Positions 36,090 through 48,400 of a DNA stretch of 64,000 nt are shown piece after piece (the first letter of the stretch is position 1; every line of letters begins with the position of its first letter). The DNA lies in contig CM068315.1 in the NCBI GenBank assembly GCA_034766995.1, positions 43,936,818 through 44,000,817 on the forward strand, written 5' to 3'. Below the pieces are notes generated by a model. The model did not search any database. It was given only the letters and a program-made list of their open reading frames with translations, and had not been told where the DNA came from. The position numbers were made by a program, and so were the translations under genes. The stretch comes from Acanthacorydalis orientalis. Taxonomy: Eukaryota > Arthropoda > Insecta > Megaloptera > Corydalidae.

Positions 36090-37290
36090 TTTATTTTCTG
36101 AACAGTTTATATAGTCCGTTTAGAACGCCGAATTATTATTAAAACGGATTTTAGACAAGTCTGACAAATGTCAACTTTCAGACACCAAAATGGTGACGAA
36201 GATTCTTGTTTTGAGACACGTTTCTGTCTCACTATTGACTTTAATTATTGAAACGTAAATCGATAAAAAGGCTTAATATTTTTATAAGAATTTTTCCAAA
36301 ATTTCTAATATAGATAGTAATTTTTTTTTTGGTTAAAAATCAAGATTTCCAGATCGTAAGGTCAGCATGATAGAAATGTTGTTAGAGTCTTTATAGCTTC
36401 TAAATAGTTCATATAGCCTATTTAGAAGCTCGAAGTATCGTCAGGAATTGATTGAAGTGATTTTACACTGACTTGGTGAATTTAAACCCTCAAACACCAT
36501 TGGCGATCAATTCAAATTCTTATTTTGAGGTATTTACACTTTAACAACCGACTTTAATATCTGAAAATATACTTACAAGCAATCATTCTTCCAAAGTACT
36601 GATGAAAAAACGTACAAAGTTTTGAAGATTTTCGTTAAAAATCATGGATATTATCTTTTGGGTCTTTCTGTCAAAAAATTTAGTTTTATAAATCACAAAT
36701 ATAACCCGATGAAAACATTACAGAGGGCTATTTAGTATCTGAATGGTGAATTTAGGTTATTCGTGATCCCGAATTCTCATTAGGCGCATTTTTATACAGA
36801 TGTGGCGGTTGTGACCGTTCGGACAGCATTAGTGACCATTGACAATTCTTGTTTTGGAACACTTTTACCCCTCACTACAGATTTTAATACTGACTGAAAC
36901 TTGTATGTGCCCTCTCACTTGCTAATAGACTGATAAAAAGACTTAGAAAGTCTTCAAGATTTCCACCAAGAAATATAAATTATAACCTTTGATTGTTTTC
37001 AGAATCTTTCGAAAACAATCTAGATATCTGAGTCTTAGATGGAAACGTTAATTAGACCTATTTAGCTTCTGATTAGTTTATACAAGCTATTTATAACCTC
37101 GAATTCTCGTTAGAAAGGAGTTTATACACGCTCGGCAGTTATGAACCTTCAGATTCCAATAGAATCCATTACACATTTTTGTTTTGAGACAGTTTTACGC
37201 CCCGTCACCAACTTCTATGATTGAATCGTGTATCTACGAACTGTAAGGTTTCCAAGAAACTGATACAGCAGGTTTAATTACTTTTGTAAA
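36090..37290. repeat. Diverged tandem array, four units of about 330 bp
   Basis: The same ordered set of motifs recurs four times. A CGAATT-type anchor is at about 36130, 36431, 36771 and 37101. A motif like CTTGTTTTGAGACA is at about 36207, 36518, 36849 and 37179, and each unit then has a CTGATAAAAAG-like motif. Spacings are about 300-340 bp. Units are strongly diverged from one another and less AT-rich than the flanks. No open frame spans a unit. The array is non-coding and unrecognised. Confidence 0.75.
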
Positions 37291-37908
37291 TTTTCATTCG
37301 CAATTTTCTAATTTTCATTTTATGTTAAACGACTTTATCGATCATTAATTATTACTAGCAATTATTGCTAATTCTTTTTCATAATAATATATATTAAAAA
37401 ACGCAAATAATATCATTCTTTTATACAAAATTCAAATTCTTTTTCTAAATAGCAATTATCGATTTAAAAAAAATAATATTCAACAATTTCTCTCTTTATA
37501 TAATATCAACAAAAAAAAATTAACGTTTTAAACATAAATATAAATCTCGTATATATATATATATATATTCAAAAATATGTACGCATTATAAAAAAAAATC
37601 AGTTTAGCTACTTATTTTCACTTAAAATTAAATTTAATTACACAATAAATCTGTATATAATTTCAGGTGTAAGTTTAAGTTTTTTTCGATACAATTTCTC
37701 TTTTATTTTGCGACGTAATAATTTATTTTTATTTCTTTTTTGAAAGTGTGTTCACCTCATACTAAAATGTAATATACTACAGTTTGTTTTTTATTTTTGT
37801 ACGTCATTGTTAAGGTACATAATTGAAAGTGGAATACATTACGACCATTGTTTTGCCGATTTATATACACACCTACATACACACATCTGTGTGTGAGCGT
37901 GTATATTA

Positions 37909-37912
<4 letters not shown>

Positions 37913-37960
<48 letters not shown>
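37913..37960. repeat. (TA)n microsatellite
   Basis: A TA tract with a preceding ACACAC-rich stretch. Another TA tract is at 38112-38145. Confidence 0.95.
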
Positions 37961-37963
<3 letters not shown>

Positions 37964-38109
37964 TGTTTTCAATAAATCAAATACACATAAAGCAATTGGC
38001 GAGTAACTGTTATGTCATTTTTCAAGAATGACGTGAAAGTGGAGTACGAGTATGTAGGTATGGTTTTATTAAAACATTGATACAATTTATATATGTGTAT
38101 ATAAACGGT

Positions 38110-38148
<39 letters not shown>

Positions 38149-38904
38149 TGAATCAATATAATATACATAAAGAGTAAGGCCGTAACAGTTTCATCTATTA
38201 TTATCAAACTAATGAGATTTGCAAGCTAAATATCTTGAAAAATCTATCAAGTTTTGTTTCAAAAACTAATTAAATTTCTTAACAATTTAATAATTTAGAA
38301 ATCATCAAAATATAAAACTGTATCTACTGTATCTTTTTTTTAAACAAAAAAATTTTATAAAATTTCATATAAGTTTGTTTACGGATTCGTCTATTTCCTT
38401 CTTTAAATTAAAAAAATATCTACAAACGTTAAAATTTGGGTCCATTGTTGAATATCTTTCGACACACACGCTAATCATTCATGTATTAGCCCAGTTCACA
38501 TGATTCATTCTTTTATAATTGGATATTAAAATGATACGACTCACTGTAATGTTTATATTATTTAGTTAAAGCTAATTAAATTATCTACACACTGTTTCTT
38601 CTGTTCATAAACAGTGTGAAACAAATTATATGGGAAATTATTAATAGTACTGGTGATATATTCGAAATTTTTATAAAAATTCGTATGTGAAAAATATTTA
38701 AACGTTACTCAATTTATTGTTATAATTTTGTTCATTAAATTCATGTGTGCTGCGTTGTTGGAAAATAATTACTTGGATTACTTAATATCAAATTAACTCG
38801 ACATCATACACAAATCTTATTTTAAATATTTTTTAATTTCATATATTTTATGTGCCACTGAAATTAAATACAGTGCGAGATGAAAAAATATCTAGTTCAC
38901 AATA

Positions 38905-39250
38905 TATTTTTAACACTGGTAAAATTCACTTTCACAAATGAAGTAGTTTTTCATCCCATAAATCACATAAGAAAAAAGATTAATTTTCATGTAACTTGTG
39001 GGGTGGAAAATATTCCTTTATCAAAATTGTTTTTCTTGGCAACAATTCAACGATTGGTAATTGTGTTAGTACAGTTTTTGAAATATTAGCTAAATTCACT
39101 TCCAAAAATAAATTTTTATTCCCTTTATAAATCACAAAAAAAAAAACAAACAAAAAATGTTCAATAATTGATTCTTGATATTTTTTATTGTCATTTTTAT
39201 GCATTTCGATGGAAACGTTGTCATAGAGCGTTATAATAGAAGTCTCTAAT
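38905..39250 (+). repeat. Two dispersed dyad repeat copies in tandem
   Basis: The first border and body are at 38918-39010 (AAATTCACTTTCACAAATGA). A second, fuller copy is at 39088-39250, with AAAATGTTCAATAATTGATT and TTTTTATGCATTTCGATGG. Confidence 0.7.
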
Positions 39251-39299
39251 TTAAAGTAGATAAAATATTTTTCTATTGATTATTATACTAAATATCATA

Positions 39300-39420
39300 A
39301 CATTTCCATCGATAATCACATAAACAACAATCAAATATGATCAATAATTAATTATTGAACATTTTGTATCATAAAAAAAATAATTGGGTATAGAGGAGTG
39401 AAAAATCATACATGAGAGTA
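39300..39420 (-). repeat. Dispersed dyad repeat, inverted neighbour copy
   Basis: The reverse copy begins TTTCCATCGATAATCACATA and contains CAACAATCAAATATGATCAA. Together with the forward copy at 39088-39250 it makes a large inverted arrangement. Confidence 0.65.
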
Positions 39421-40320
39421 ATTATTGTGTATTTTAATTTTGCTAACAATTCTATCAGGTTCAGACAAAAATTCATAAATTGAGCTATAATTATCAAACC
39501 AAAATTACGATTAAATTCAAGCTTCCAATAATTACATTATCTAGAACACTATTTTTAAGATATTTCTTAACTCTCTTCTAGAATAAATAAAAAGAAATCA
39601 CCAATGTGTCTGAAAATATAACATAAACTCAAATAAATATTTTCATAATGGTTAAAATATTATTTGTTTTTATATTTGTGAATCTATTGGTTTATTATTC
39701 TGGTTGTTACCAAAAAGCAATCAAAAGATGACTCAAAAATCAAAACTTATCATGATAGATAAATAGATAAATGCTTCATCAAAACTATCGGGACAATAAT
39801 TCTTTCTGTAATTTAGCAAAAATCGATCTTTTCTTGTTAAAGTTTTATTTAGATTATTAGTCTTATTGAAACTAGTATACGATTTCGGTGTTTCCATCAT
39901 CTTCAAGTTGATATTGCATAAATAATATTTCATGGATGAATAATTAAAAAAAAATCAAATAATAAAATTGGTTCAATTGAAATTACAATTATTTAAATAT
40001 TAATTATTAAAACATACTTACCAAATATCAACCTGAAAATAGTAGAAATAACAAAACCGGTCATGATAGAGAAAAAAGCAATGGCCCAAAGAAATGGAAT
40101 AAGATTAGACAAATAATGTCAGAGATATACCAGTTATTGTAATATTCTTAACAAATTTCAACGTTTGAGTAACTTCTTTAATGATCAATTAATAATTTTT
40201 ATATCAAATTTTTATTGTTTTAAATTGCTTGTAATTTTATAACTTGTTAAAAAGAATGTAATGGAATTATAATAATGAAGTGTCTTAACGATATTTTTAT
40301 TATTTGCTTCAAAAATAACG

Positions 40321-40423
<103 letters not shown>

Positions 40424-40719
40424 ACGACATCCATCAGATATAAAAAACATTGTATCCGACTTAACTGAATACAAGGAATAAAAACATATCTCGTCTGCAT
40501 CTGACAAGCAAGTCATTAAAATTTAAAAATAAAACAACTTTTATCTGATCTGTCTGTTATATAAACTCTCTCTTATTAAACTGAATTCCTTAAAGTGCAT
40601 TATAAAGTCTACAACGAGTAAATATCATTCCGTATATAAATGAACTAGTCCTGAAGAAAAATATGTACTGTAATTATAAAATATCCAAATTATTAATTTC
40701 GATAGTGAGTTCGAAAAAA

Positions 40720-41100
40720 AAACGTTAATGTCTTTTTCGTTGCTTTGAGTGTACGGAATGATCTTTCATCGACAAGACAGTCTTATCCATCGACTTTTGA
40801 AAAGAGAAAGTATCCTTGAGACTAGAACGACTGGATCAACAACACTTTTAAGTGTTTTGTGTATCTGTTGGTTGTTTGTTGCATAGAACGGTCATGTCAC
40901 GAACAGAATGTAGGTCGATTCATATAATACACAGAGCAGGTATCGCACATGCATATTTGATTCAATATTATTTAAATATATTTTCAAGTAAAACAATCGG
41001 TATAGTTTTACCTATGGTTACAATCGATTGAAACATTTAATGAAATCATTGACCGATCATCATCTCTACGAGTCATGAATGAAGGTCAATGTTATAGAGA
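40720..41100. other. Less AT-rich intronic island before the coding exon
   Basis: Complex, non-repetitive sequence with short dyads (ACACTTTTAAGTGT near 40844). No open frame or confident splice pair was found. It may be a regulatory element or an alternative upstream exon of the large gene. Confidence 0.25.
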
Positions 41101-41491
41101 TTTTTACATTGATCTTCAAATTATCTATATATAAAATATTTGAAGTGTTTTTTTTTTTTTGTTACAATTTACTTTTCACTTTAATTTTAATATATGAGGA
41201 TATATTTTTAATTTTAGAATATGTGTGGATTTTTATGTATTAAGATTTAATTACAATTAAAAGATATTATCCTTTTACAAATAAATAGTTTTTTCTTTCC
41301 GAAAATCTTAACAATTTTTATACTAAACAAGTACTTAGTTAAAATTAAAAAACAAATATTTGTATAGGATATGATTATTTTTTTACTTTTCTTTGAATAA
41401 ATTAAAGTGAATATCAAGTATTTATCGCTCACTAAAGTACAGATCAGTTATGTCATTTAAATTAAAATTTCATAAATTCCTCTCCTTCCAT

Positions 41492-41538
41492 TACTCTCTC
41501 TCTCTCTCTCTATATATATATATTTATATATATATATT
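41492..41538. repeat. Compound (TC)n(TA)n microsatellite
   Basis: A TC tract runs into a TA tract, in the same order as the other compound arrays of the window. Confidence 0.95.
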
Positions 41539-41819
41539 AGTAAAAATATATTGAATGCGTATCAGTGATGGTATGAACAATCATTTCTCTAAACCAGATA
41601 TTCATTTAGCGTAACTTGTAAAATACACAAGGAAGTAACCTGTTATTAGTAATCAACAATGCATTAAAATGTATTTTCAATCCACCTTCTTTCACGCAGA
41701 ATAATTTAATTGAATGTATAATATTTTTTACAATAATTCTAAATTTAATCAAGAACTTATTTGAAACCGTATTATGGTTTTGTTATATAAATTTTTCTGA
41801 TACAAAACTAGTACAGCAC

Positions 41820-41960
41820 TGGCTAAAATCATTTTCTCAAATGGACTATTTTGCAAAACAAAAAAAAATCTTATCTAAAATGTTCGATAAATGATTATTG
41901 GAGATTTTTTCTCCTTGCTTATGCGCATTTCGATCATAATGATGCTCTCCTCAGAGCGTT
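41820..41960 (+). repeat. Dispersed dyad repeat, last copy
   Basis: Forward copy with CTGGCTAAAATCATTTTCTC, TCTAAAATGTTCGATAAATG and TTGCTTATGCGCATTTCGAT, followed by the AGAGCGTTAAAGTAGACAAA end. No copy was seen to the right of this point. Confidence 0.75.
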
Positions 41961-42436
41961 AAAGTAGACAAAAACTTGTACTTAAAATTTTCTGATTTAT
42001 TTTATAGAAATTTTTCTAATTTGAATTACATGTATATATTTTTATATAGAAACTTATGTGTAACATCAATTTTACTTTTTCATTAAAATATTATTCATCT
42101 TAAAAAAATAAATATATCTAGGAAAATCCCATATTCTAATAATTCAATATTTTATTCCACTATTTTACTCATCCGATCGCTTTTGTGTTCAACAGGATAA
42201 TCTTAGTAAAGAATAAATAAATGATATTTTCAAAAATAATAAAATAAATAAAAAAATATTTCTACTATCCATAATTACAAAAATTATAAAAAAAAAATAA
42301 AAAGAATCTTAATAAATAACAAATTTCTAAAAATAATGTATATAAAATTAAATATATTTCCAAAACTATTTTCGATGGAATAACGATTGAAAGCTTTAAA
42401 TAAATTTTATTCTTTTCAGATTTTCTTCACGTCAAA

Positions 42437-45400
42437 ATGGCGCCATATTCGGCGTTAATAAAATGTCTTCTAGTCACGACAGTAGTAATTTATTGCTCAG
42501 CGCAAACGAATAACGCACGTGCGTTCGACACTAACGATTGGATTCCGATAGTTTCGAACGGACAACCACAGGAAACGTTACGTGCACAGAAAACGAGCCG
42601 AGTTTTAAATACAGCACCGACGTCATATCAGAAAAATTTCTTCCCAGGTCAACAGAGTTTCCGGGAAACTATATTCACACAGCCACAACAAGCGCATAAA
42701 GCACAACAAGTGTTTCAACAACAACGTAATACTCCCGTTGAAGAAACACAGAAGCAACAACAAATCTTACAACAGAATAATCCGGTTGTTGAAGGTTTGT
42801 CTGAAAATTTGACACCGCAATTCTTACCGCACTTGGATCCAGCGACTTTTAATGTGAACTTACAAGGAAATCCATTTTTACAACAACAAGCTTTTGTGAT
42901 TCCTCCCCAACAATACATTCAGTCGAATTTTGCTGGACAACCTCAGTTAGTTCAAGCTCATAATGATTTTAATTTACTTCAACAAGTTATACAAAATCCT
43001 AATGTACACTTTGTGGATCAGATTATTGCTTTAAATCAATCCCAAAACACTCAACACAATAATTTAAATCAAAAACAAGAAAACTTCCAGTTAAATAATG
43101 TTGGTCAAATTCAAGAAAGTAATCAACAAGAACAAAAGATTAAAGAATTCATTCCATCGTCGACAGCTGCTCCTCAAGCGTTACCAAAGGACAAGCAAGA
43201 AGTTCAATTATTATACGTTCCACTCGAAACTTTAAATCAGAGAAAACAAAAAACTACGCAACAAGAACTAGTACAGAATTTCCCTCAAGAGCAAATACTA
43301 TCATCTACGGAGAAGATTCCAAGAGAAGCAGTAACAGAATCGCCTTCTCCAAACTTATACCAACAAGATTTTAGAAAACATGCTCAACTTCAATCGATCC
43401 AACAAGATTTCGCTCAACAAGCTCTTCAAGCACAACGGTTCCATAATATAATACAAAATAATTATCCGACGACAGCGCGACCGATTTCAACAACTGTAAC
43501 TCCTACAAAAAAGAAAACCAAACTAAAAGCACATCAACCACCTCTGGCAATATTCATGGATGCTAAAAATCATGAAAATGTTAAAGTGGCCGACGTATTG
43601 ACCGTTTTAAAAGATGCAAAAACAATATCTGTACTTGATCAACTTTCTCGAGAAATGCCAAATGTGTTTGTTGGTCCATCGACATTGGATCCTCCAAACG
43701 GATACGCTAAATTTGAATTACCTTATTTATCAAGTGTCGAACATAGTAGAAATCAACGTAAAGTAGATCAATTACCATTCTTTGTAGCTCCATTGAGTTA
43801 TAAGACACCCGAAGGTTTCTCGAAAATACCTTTCCCTGCACCCCATGTCGGTTCTGTTGTCATATCGCAAACTCAAAACACAATCGAAGAGACTCAAGAA
43901 GAGTTTATTGATACTCCTACAACAGTTCCAAATAAATATATCAATGTACCAGAGATTCCAAACACGCACAATGCACAAAGACAAAGAATCAGAAATCAAC
44001 CTTTACCGAATAAAATTCAAGCAGATCTCGTGACTTTTGCAAATAACCAACGAAACCCTGCACAAGTATCACATATCGAAGGAAACCCATTTTTAGTAAA
44101 TCAACAGATTGTCAATGAAAATGATTTCTTAACAACGTACAATCAACAGCCAAAAATAAATAGTCAACAATTAACTACACCGTCAGTCTCTTTCATCGAA
44201 AGTTCATATAATCCATCGAATACACCTGTACCGAACTACTCAGCAGTTCCAAAATCTGCAGCACCTTCTGTGTCAAATGCATACAAAGGTCATTTTGTAA
44301 CTCATGGAGATTTAAAACTATCAACTGTTCCGCAAGCTGAACTGCCAATTACCAGGAGACCTGTTGAAAATGTATACACTGAAACAGGAATACCTAAAAC
44401 GCCAAATGTGCAGGAAGAATATACAGTATTAGAGCAGTTCCCTGTAAAACCAACAACTACACAGAAAATCGTTCAAGCATATATTGCTACTGAAAAACCG
44501 TCGACTATAAAATACTCTGAAGTGGATCTTGAAAAATATCGATCAGATCCAGTCGGAATAAACGATCAATTCTCTAACTTACAATACAGTCAAAATGAAG
44601 AAATAATACCCGCTCAAGTCTTAGTAAGTCAACGACCGGTTCAGAATCAGCCAATAATTTCTAGCACCGTCCGTACACGTCCATCTCAGACGACAGAACC
44701 GCACGGACATACACGGTTCCAACATCAGAAGAATCAAAGAGGTAATCAACAAAGAGTCAGATATACGTCAATTACGCGAGGAAATATTCCTCAGCATCAA
44801 CAAACAGCTTTCGTGATAGAAAATGAAAATAATTTAGGACAACAACATTTAAGAAACGGTCAATCTTATATTCAACAACAATTATTAGAACCAGCAATCG
44901 CCACCGATAAAGTTGTTTATCAAGAAAATGTACATAGCGTGCCAAATGTTACCCTTTCTACGACTGAAACATCGCCGATTATTATAAGTACTGAACAATA
45001 TTTACAACAGTTTGTACAAGAAAATGAACCAAAATACCAAAATAATTTGAATCCCAATTCGTATAACGCGCCGGTCAACGAATTCAAACAAGTAACGGTT
45101 ACTAGCGCACCAGAAAATAATTTTAATGTTCAGCCGTTACAAATTCAGTTAAAGAATACTGAGACAAGTAGTACACAAGCAGGTCATATAGTTAGCCAGC
45201 AACAAAATTTAGAACAAATTTACTCGACACAATTACCCCGTGTAGAGATTAATACACATTCTCCACAAACTAATCGTGAATATCAACAGCAAAAGTATCG
45301 TACATCTACAAACGAACAACAATTTAATCTTCCTGGTCAATTACCACCTATTAATCCAAATCTACCGGGATTAATTAATTCATTGCAAGATCCGCAATTG

Positions 45401-48400
45401 TACGAGACTGATCAAACTACACAAGCTCCTATTGAAACTATTTCTGAAATAACTACACCGTATCATTCAACACCATCTTCTACGTATCCTTCGAGAAAAC
45501 AAGTGATACGCGGTAGACAAAGAACGTCTGTAAGACAACCAATAACTACAACAACTGTAACACCGCCGGTAAGAGGAATTCAATCCAGACGAAGGAGACC
45601 TTATAATGGACGCCCTAGACCTGAGTATGAAAAATATTTAACGAGTTCATCTACACAAGGTCAATACCATGTAGAAGTGACTCAATCGCCAACGGAACCA
45701 GTTTACTCGCAGCCAAGCACAACCCAGCAAACGTACATTGATGTAACTACAGCAAGACCGACATCGAGAGTTAGATATAACTATCAACGAGAACAGCAGA
45801 GCTACACAACTGAACCGCCTAAAAGAAACGTTAATGCACGACAGAGATTCCGCACGAGAGGTAGAACTTCTTCAAGAGTAACAACGACGACGACTACAAC
45901 AACTGAGGCACCTATTCCAACAGAGCCGATCATCGAATATGAAAATAAGTTCCATGTGACTGAACAAAACAGTTTCGTTGAATCATCACCTTCATCTGTA
46001 TTCCAAACACCTAAACTAGAAGGCGGTTTTGAAGCTTCGCCTCATTTTGCTACACCGAAACAAACTTTACAGTATAATCAAGAAAATTATAATCAAAATG
46101 TTCAACTCTCACAACAAAACCCAGTCTATCAACATAATTTAGAAGATTTCCATATACAGACTCAAGAAAATCCTTCACAAGACGTAATCTCCGTTCAAGT
46201 GAACAACCCCCAGGTGACTAGCAAAATACAAACTACAGCACAGCCGATTCTGTATTCTCAGCAAGTTTACGAAAGTAGTGCAGAACTTGGAACGTATACT
46301 CATCAACCAATACTAATATCATCTACAGAAAAAGTAAACCAAGAAATAGATCAAACACCAGCTCCTAGAAAAGCATCATACGAACATGAAATAAATCACT
46401 ATAATTCCGAATCTTCTACTCACGCACCTACATTAAATATAAGACCGGAATTTAATATTCAGTATGATGAACCAGTGCATCCAAGTACAGAACAACACTA
46501 TGAAACAACAACAACTCCAAAAACTGTAGTGTACAGAGGTCGTAGTCGAACACGTGGACGTACACGAACTTCTTATACAACGGTTTCACCCTCTACAACA
46601 ACACCTTCTACGACAACGACATTAATTGCAGAGAAAGAAGAACCGGAAGAACAAGAAGAGGAATTTTATGGATTTATAAGAAAACCTAACTTCCACAGAC
46701 CAGCTTTAGATTCGTACAAAGAAAGTAGCGAGATAAGACAGACTCCTACAAATGTTCCTAACAATATTCAAACAATTTATTTCTCTCCGACAGAACGAGG
46801 TTCAACAATTTCAAATGAAAATATTTACATCGAAAGTACTGAAAACCCATCTCCTGCGCCATTGATTATTTACGATGAACCGGTTAATGCAGAAAAAGTC
46901 CATCTAGATCAAGTAAATGAAAATCCTTTGCCCACTACACCTGCATATGAAGAACAACCGACTACAAAAGAAGTAAAAACGAGAAAACCATTCGAAGGAA
47001 CATTTGTAAATAGAGGTGTTCGACCTGCAAGACCTACACATGCCACAGTACTTACCACTACGAGAGCAACCTCGAACGAAAGATATACGATTAGGCCTGC
47101 AAAACGTCCTGAACTTGATACACCGAAAATAACTCGAATTCGAGGACGCATACGTAAACCTACAAAACCGACAATAGCAACAACGACAACAGAAGAGACA
47201 ATACAGTTACAGAATCATCAGCTACAAGTTCCTGTTCGAAGACCGTATTATCAACCACAAACAGTAGCGAATGAATTACTTGACACTGGTACTGTAGAAA
47301 CAGTTACAAAAACGCGCGGTAGAAACACAGTTCGTGGAAGAGGACATTTTAAATATCCTAAAGCGACTACAGAGAATAATTCAAATGAAGGTCTTGAAGG
47401 AGATAACTATCCGGCATCATTCTTGCACTCACAAGAAGTGAAAACAGAAAAACCTGAATTTAAGATTACTATTGGAGCTTTTGATGAAGACTATTCAGAT
47501 CAAGTCCCGTACTCATCAATAAATAAACCTAGTTTTGTCATAAAGAGTCCAGAAGAAGGTGCTGAGGAGAGTCAATGGTCGACTAAATATACGTCTTCAC
47601 CTTTCAGGAAAGGATATGCAAATATAATACGACGTAACGAGAAAAATAATTACAATTCAGAACCGAAATCAAACTCGGAACAAATCGAGATGATCACCGT
47701 TTTGCCAGAAAAAAATGAAACGATTGAAAAATTGGAAAATTACGAACAAGCAGCGAACGCGAACAATACATCAACTGATGAAAAAGTTGAAAAGAGTATA
47801 TTAGAACAGATCTTCGAAGATATAACTAAATTCGAGATGGAAGAAACATCTACCGATATTCCAATAGACGTATCTGTTGAAGACATGAGCGAATCTGAAG
47901 AATTAGAGGGCGAAATTAAATTTACGAACGGCAAAAAGCGTGGATTCTGGCGAAAAGTACGAGTCAGGCCCATTGATGGTTTAGAAACAGCCGAGTCGCA
48001 GAATATTGCTTCGTCTTCCGGTAATTTAATATCCGATTCGGTTAAAAAGAGCCATCCTAGACCTTACATAGAACAATATTTGATCACATTTGAACCACCA
48101 GAAACGACTGATCCGACAAAATATGAAACACAAACTGACGGACCTCCAACAATTACAATAGAGGAAGAAAATGTAGTGACTAGTAATCCTGTGTATGATT
48201 TTGTAACAAGAGATACCGTCGAAGAAGTTACAGAAATGTCAACTATTACACCTGATACAGAAGAAATTAAAGAAAATAAACAAGATAATTCTTTCGATGT
48301 AATCAATCCGTTATTGGAAATGTTTGGTATTGGTAAAGACGAGTCCGAGAAACAAATAGAAGAAACTGAATTCGTAACGCCTCAAAACGAAGATACAACC

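Noticed and set aside
42715..42918. Cys-rich minus-strand open frame (67 codons) and other minus-strand frames to 48306
   Set aside because: Shadows of the long plus-strand coding exon, produced by its Gln/Thr codon bias.
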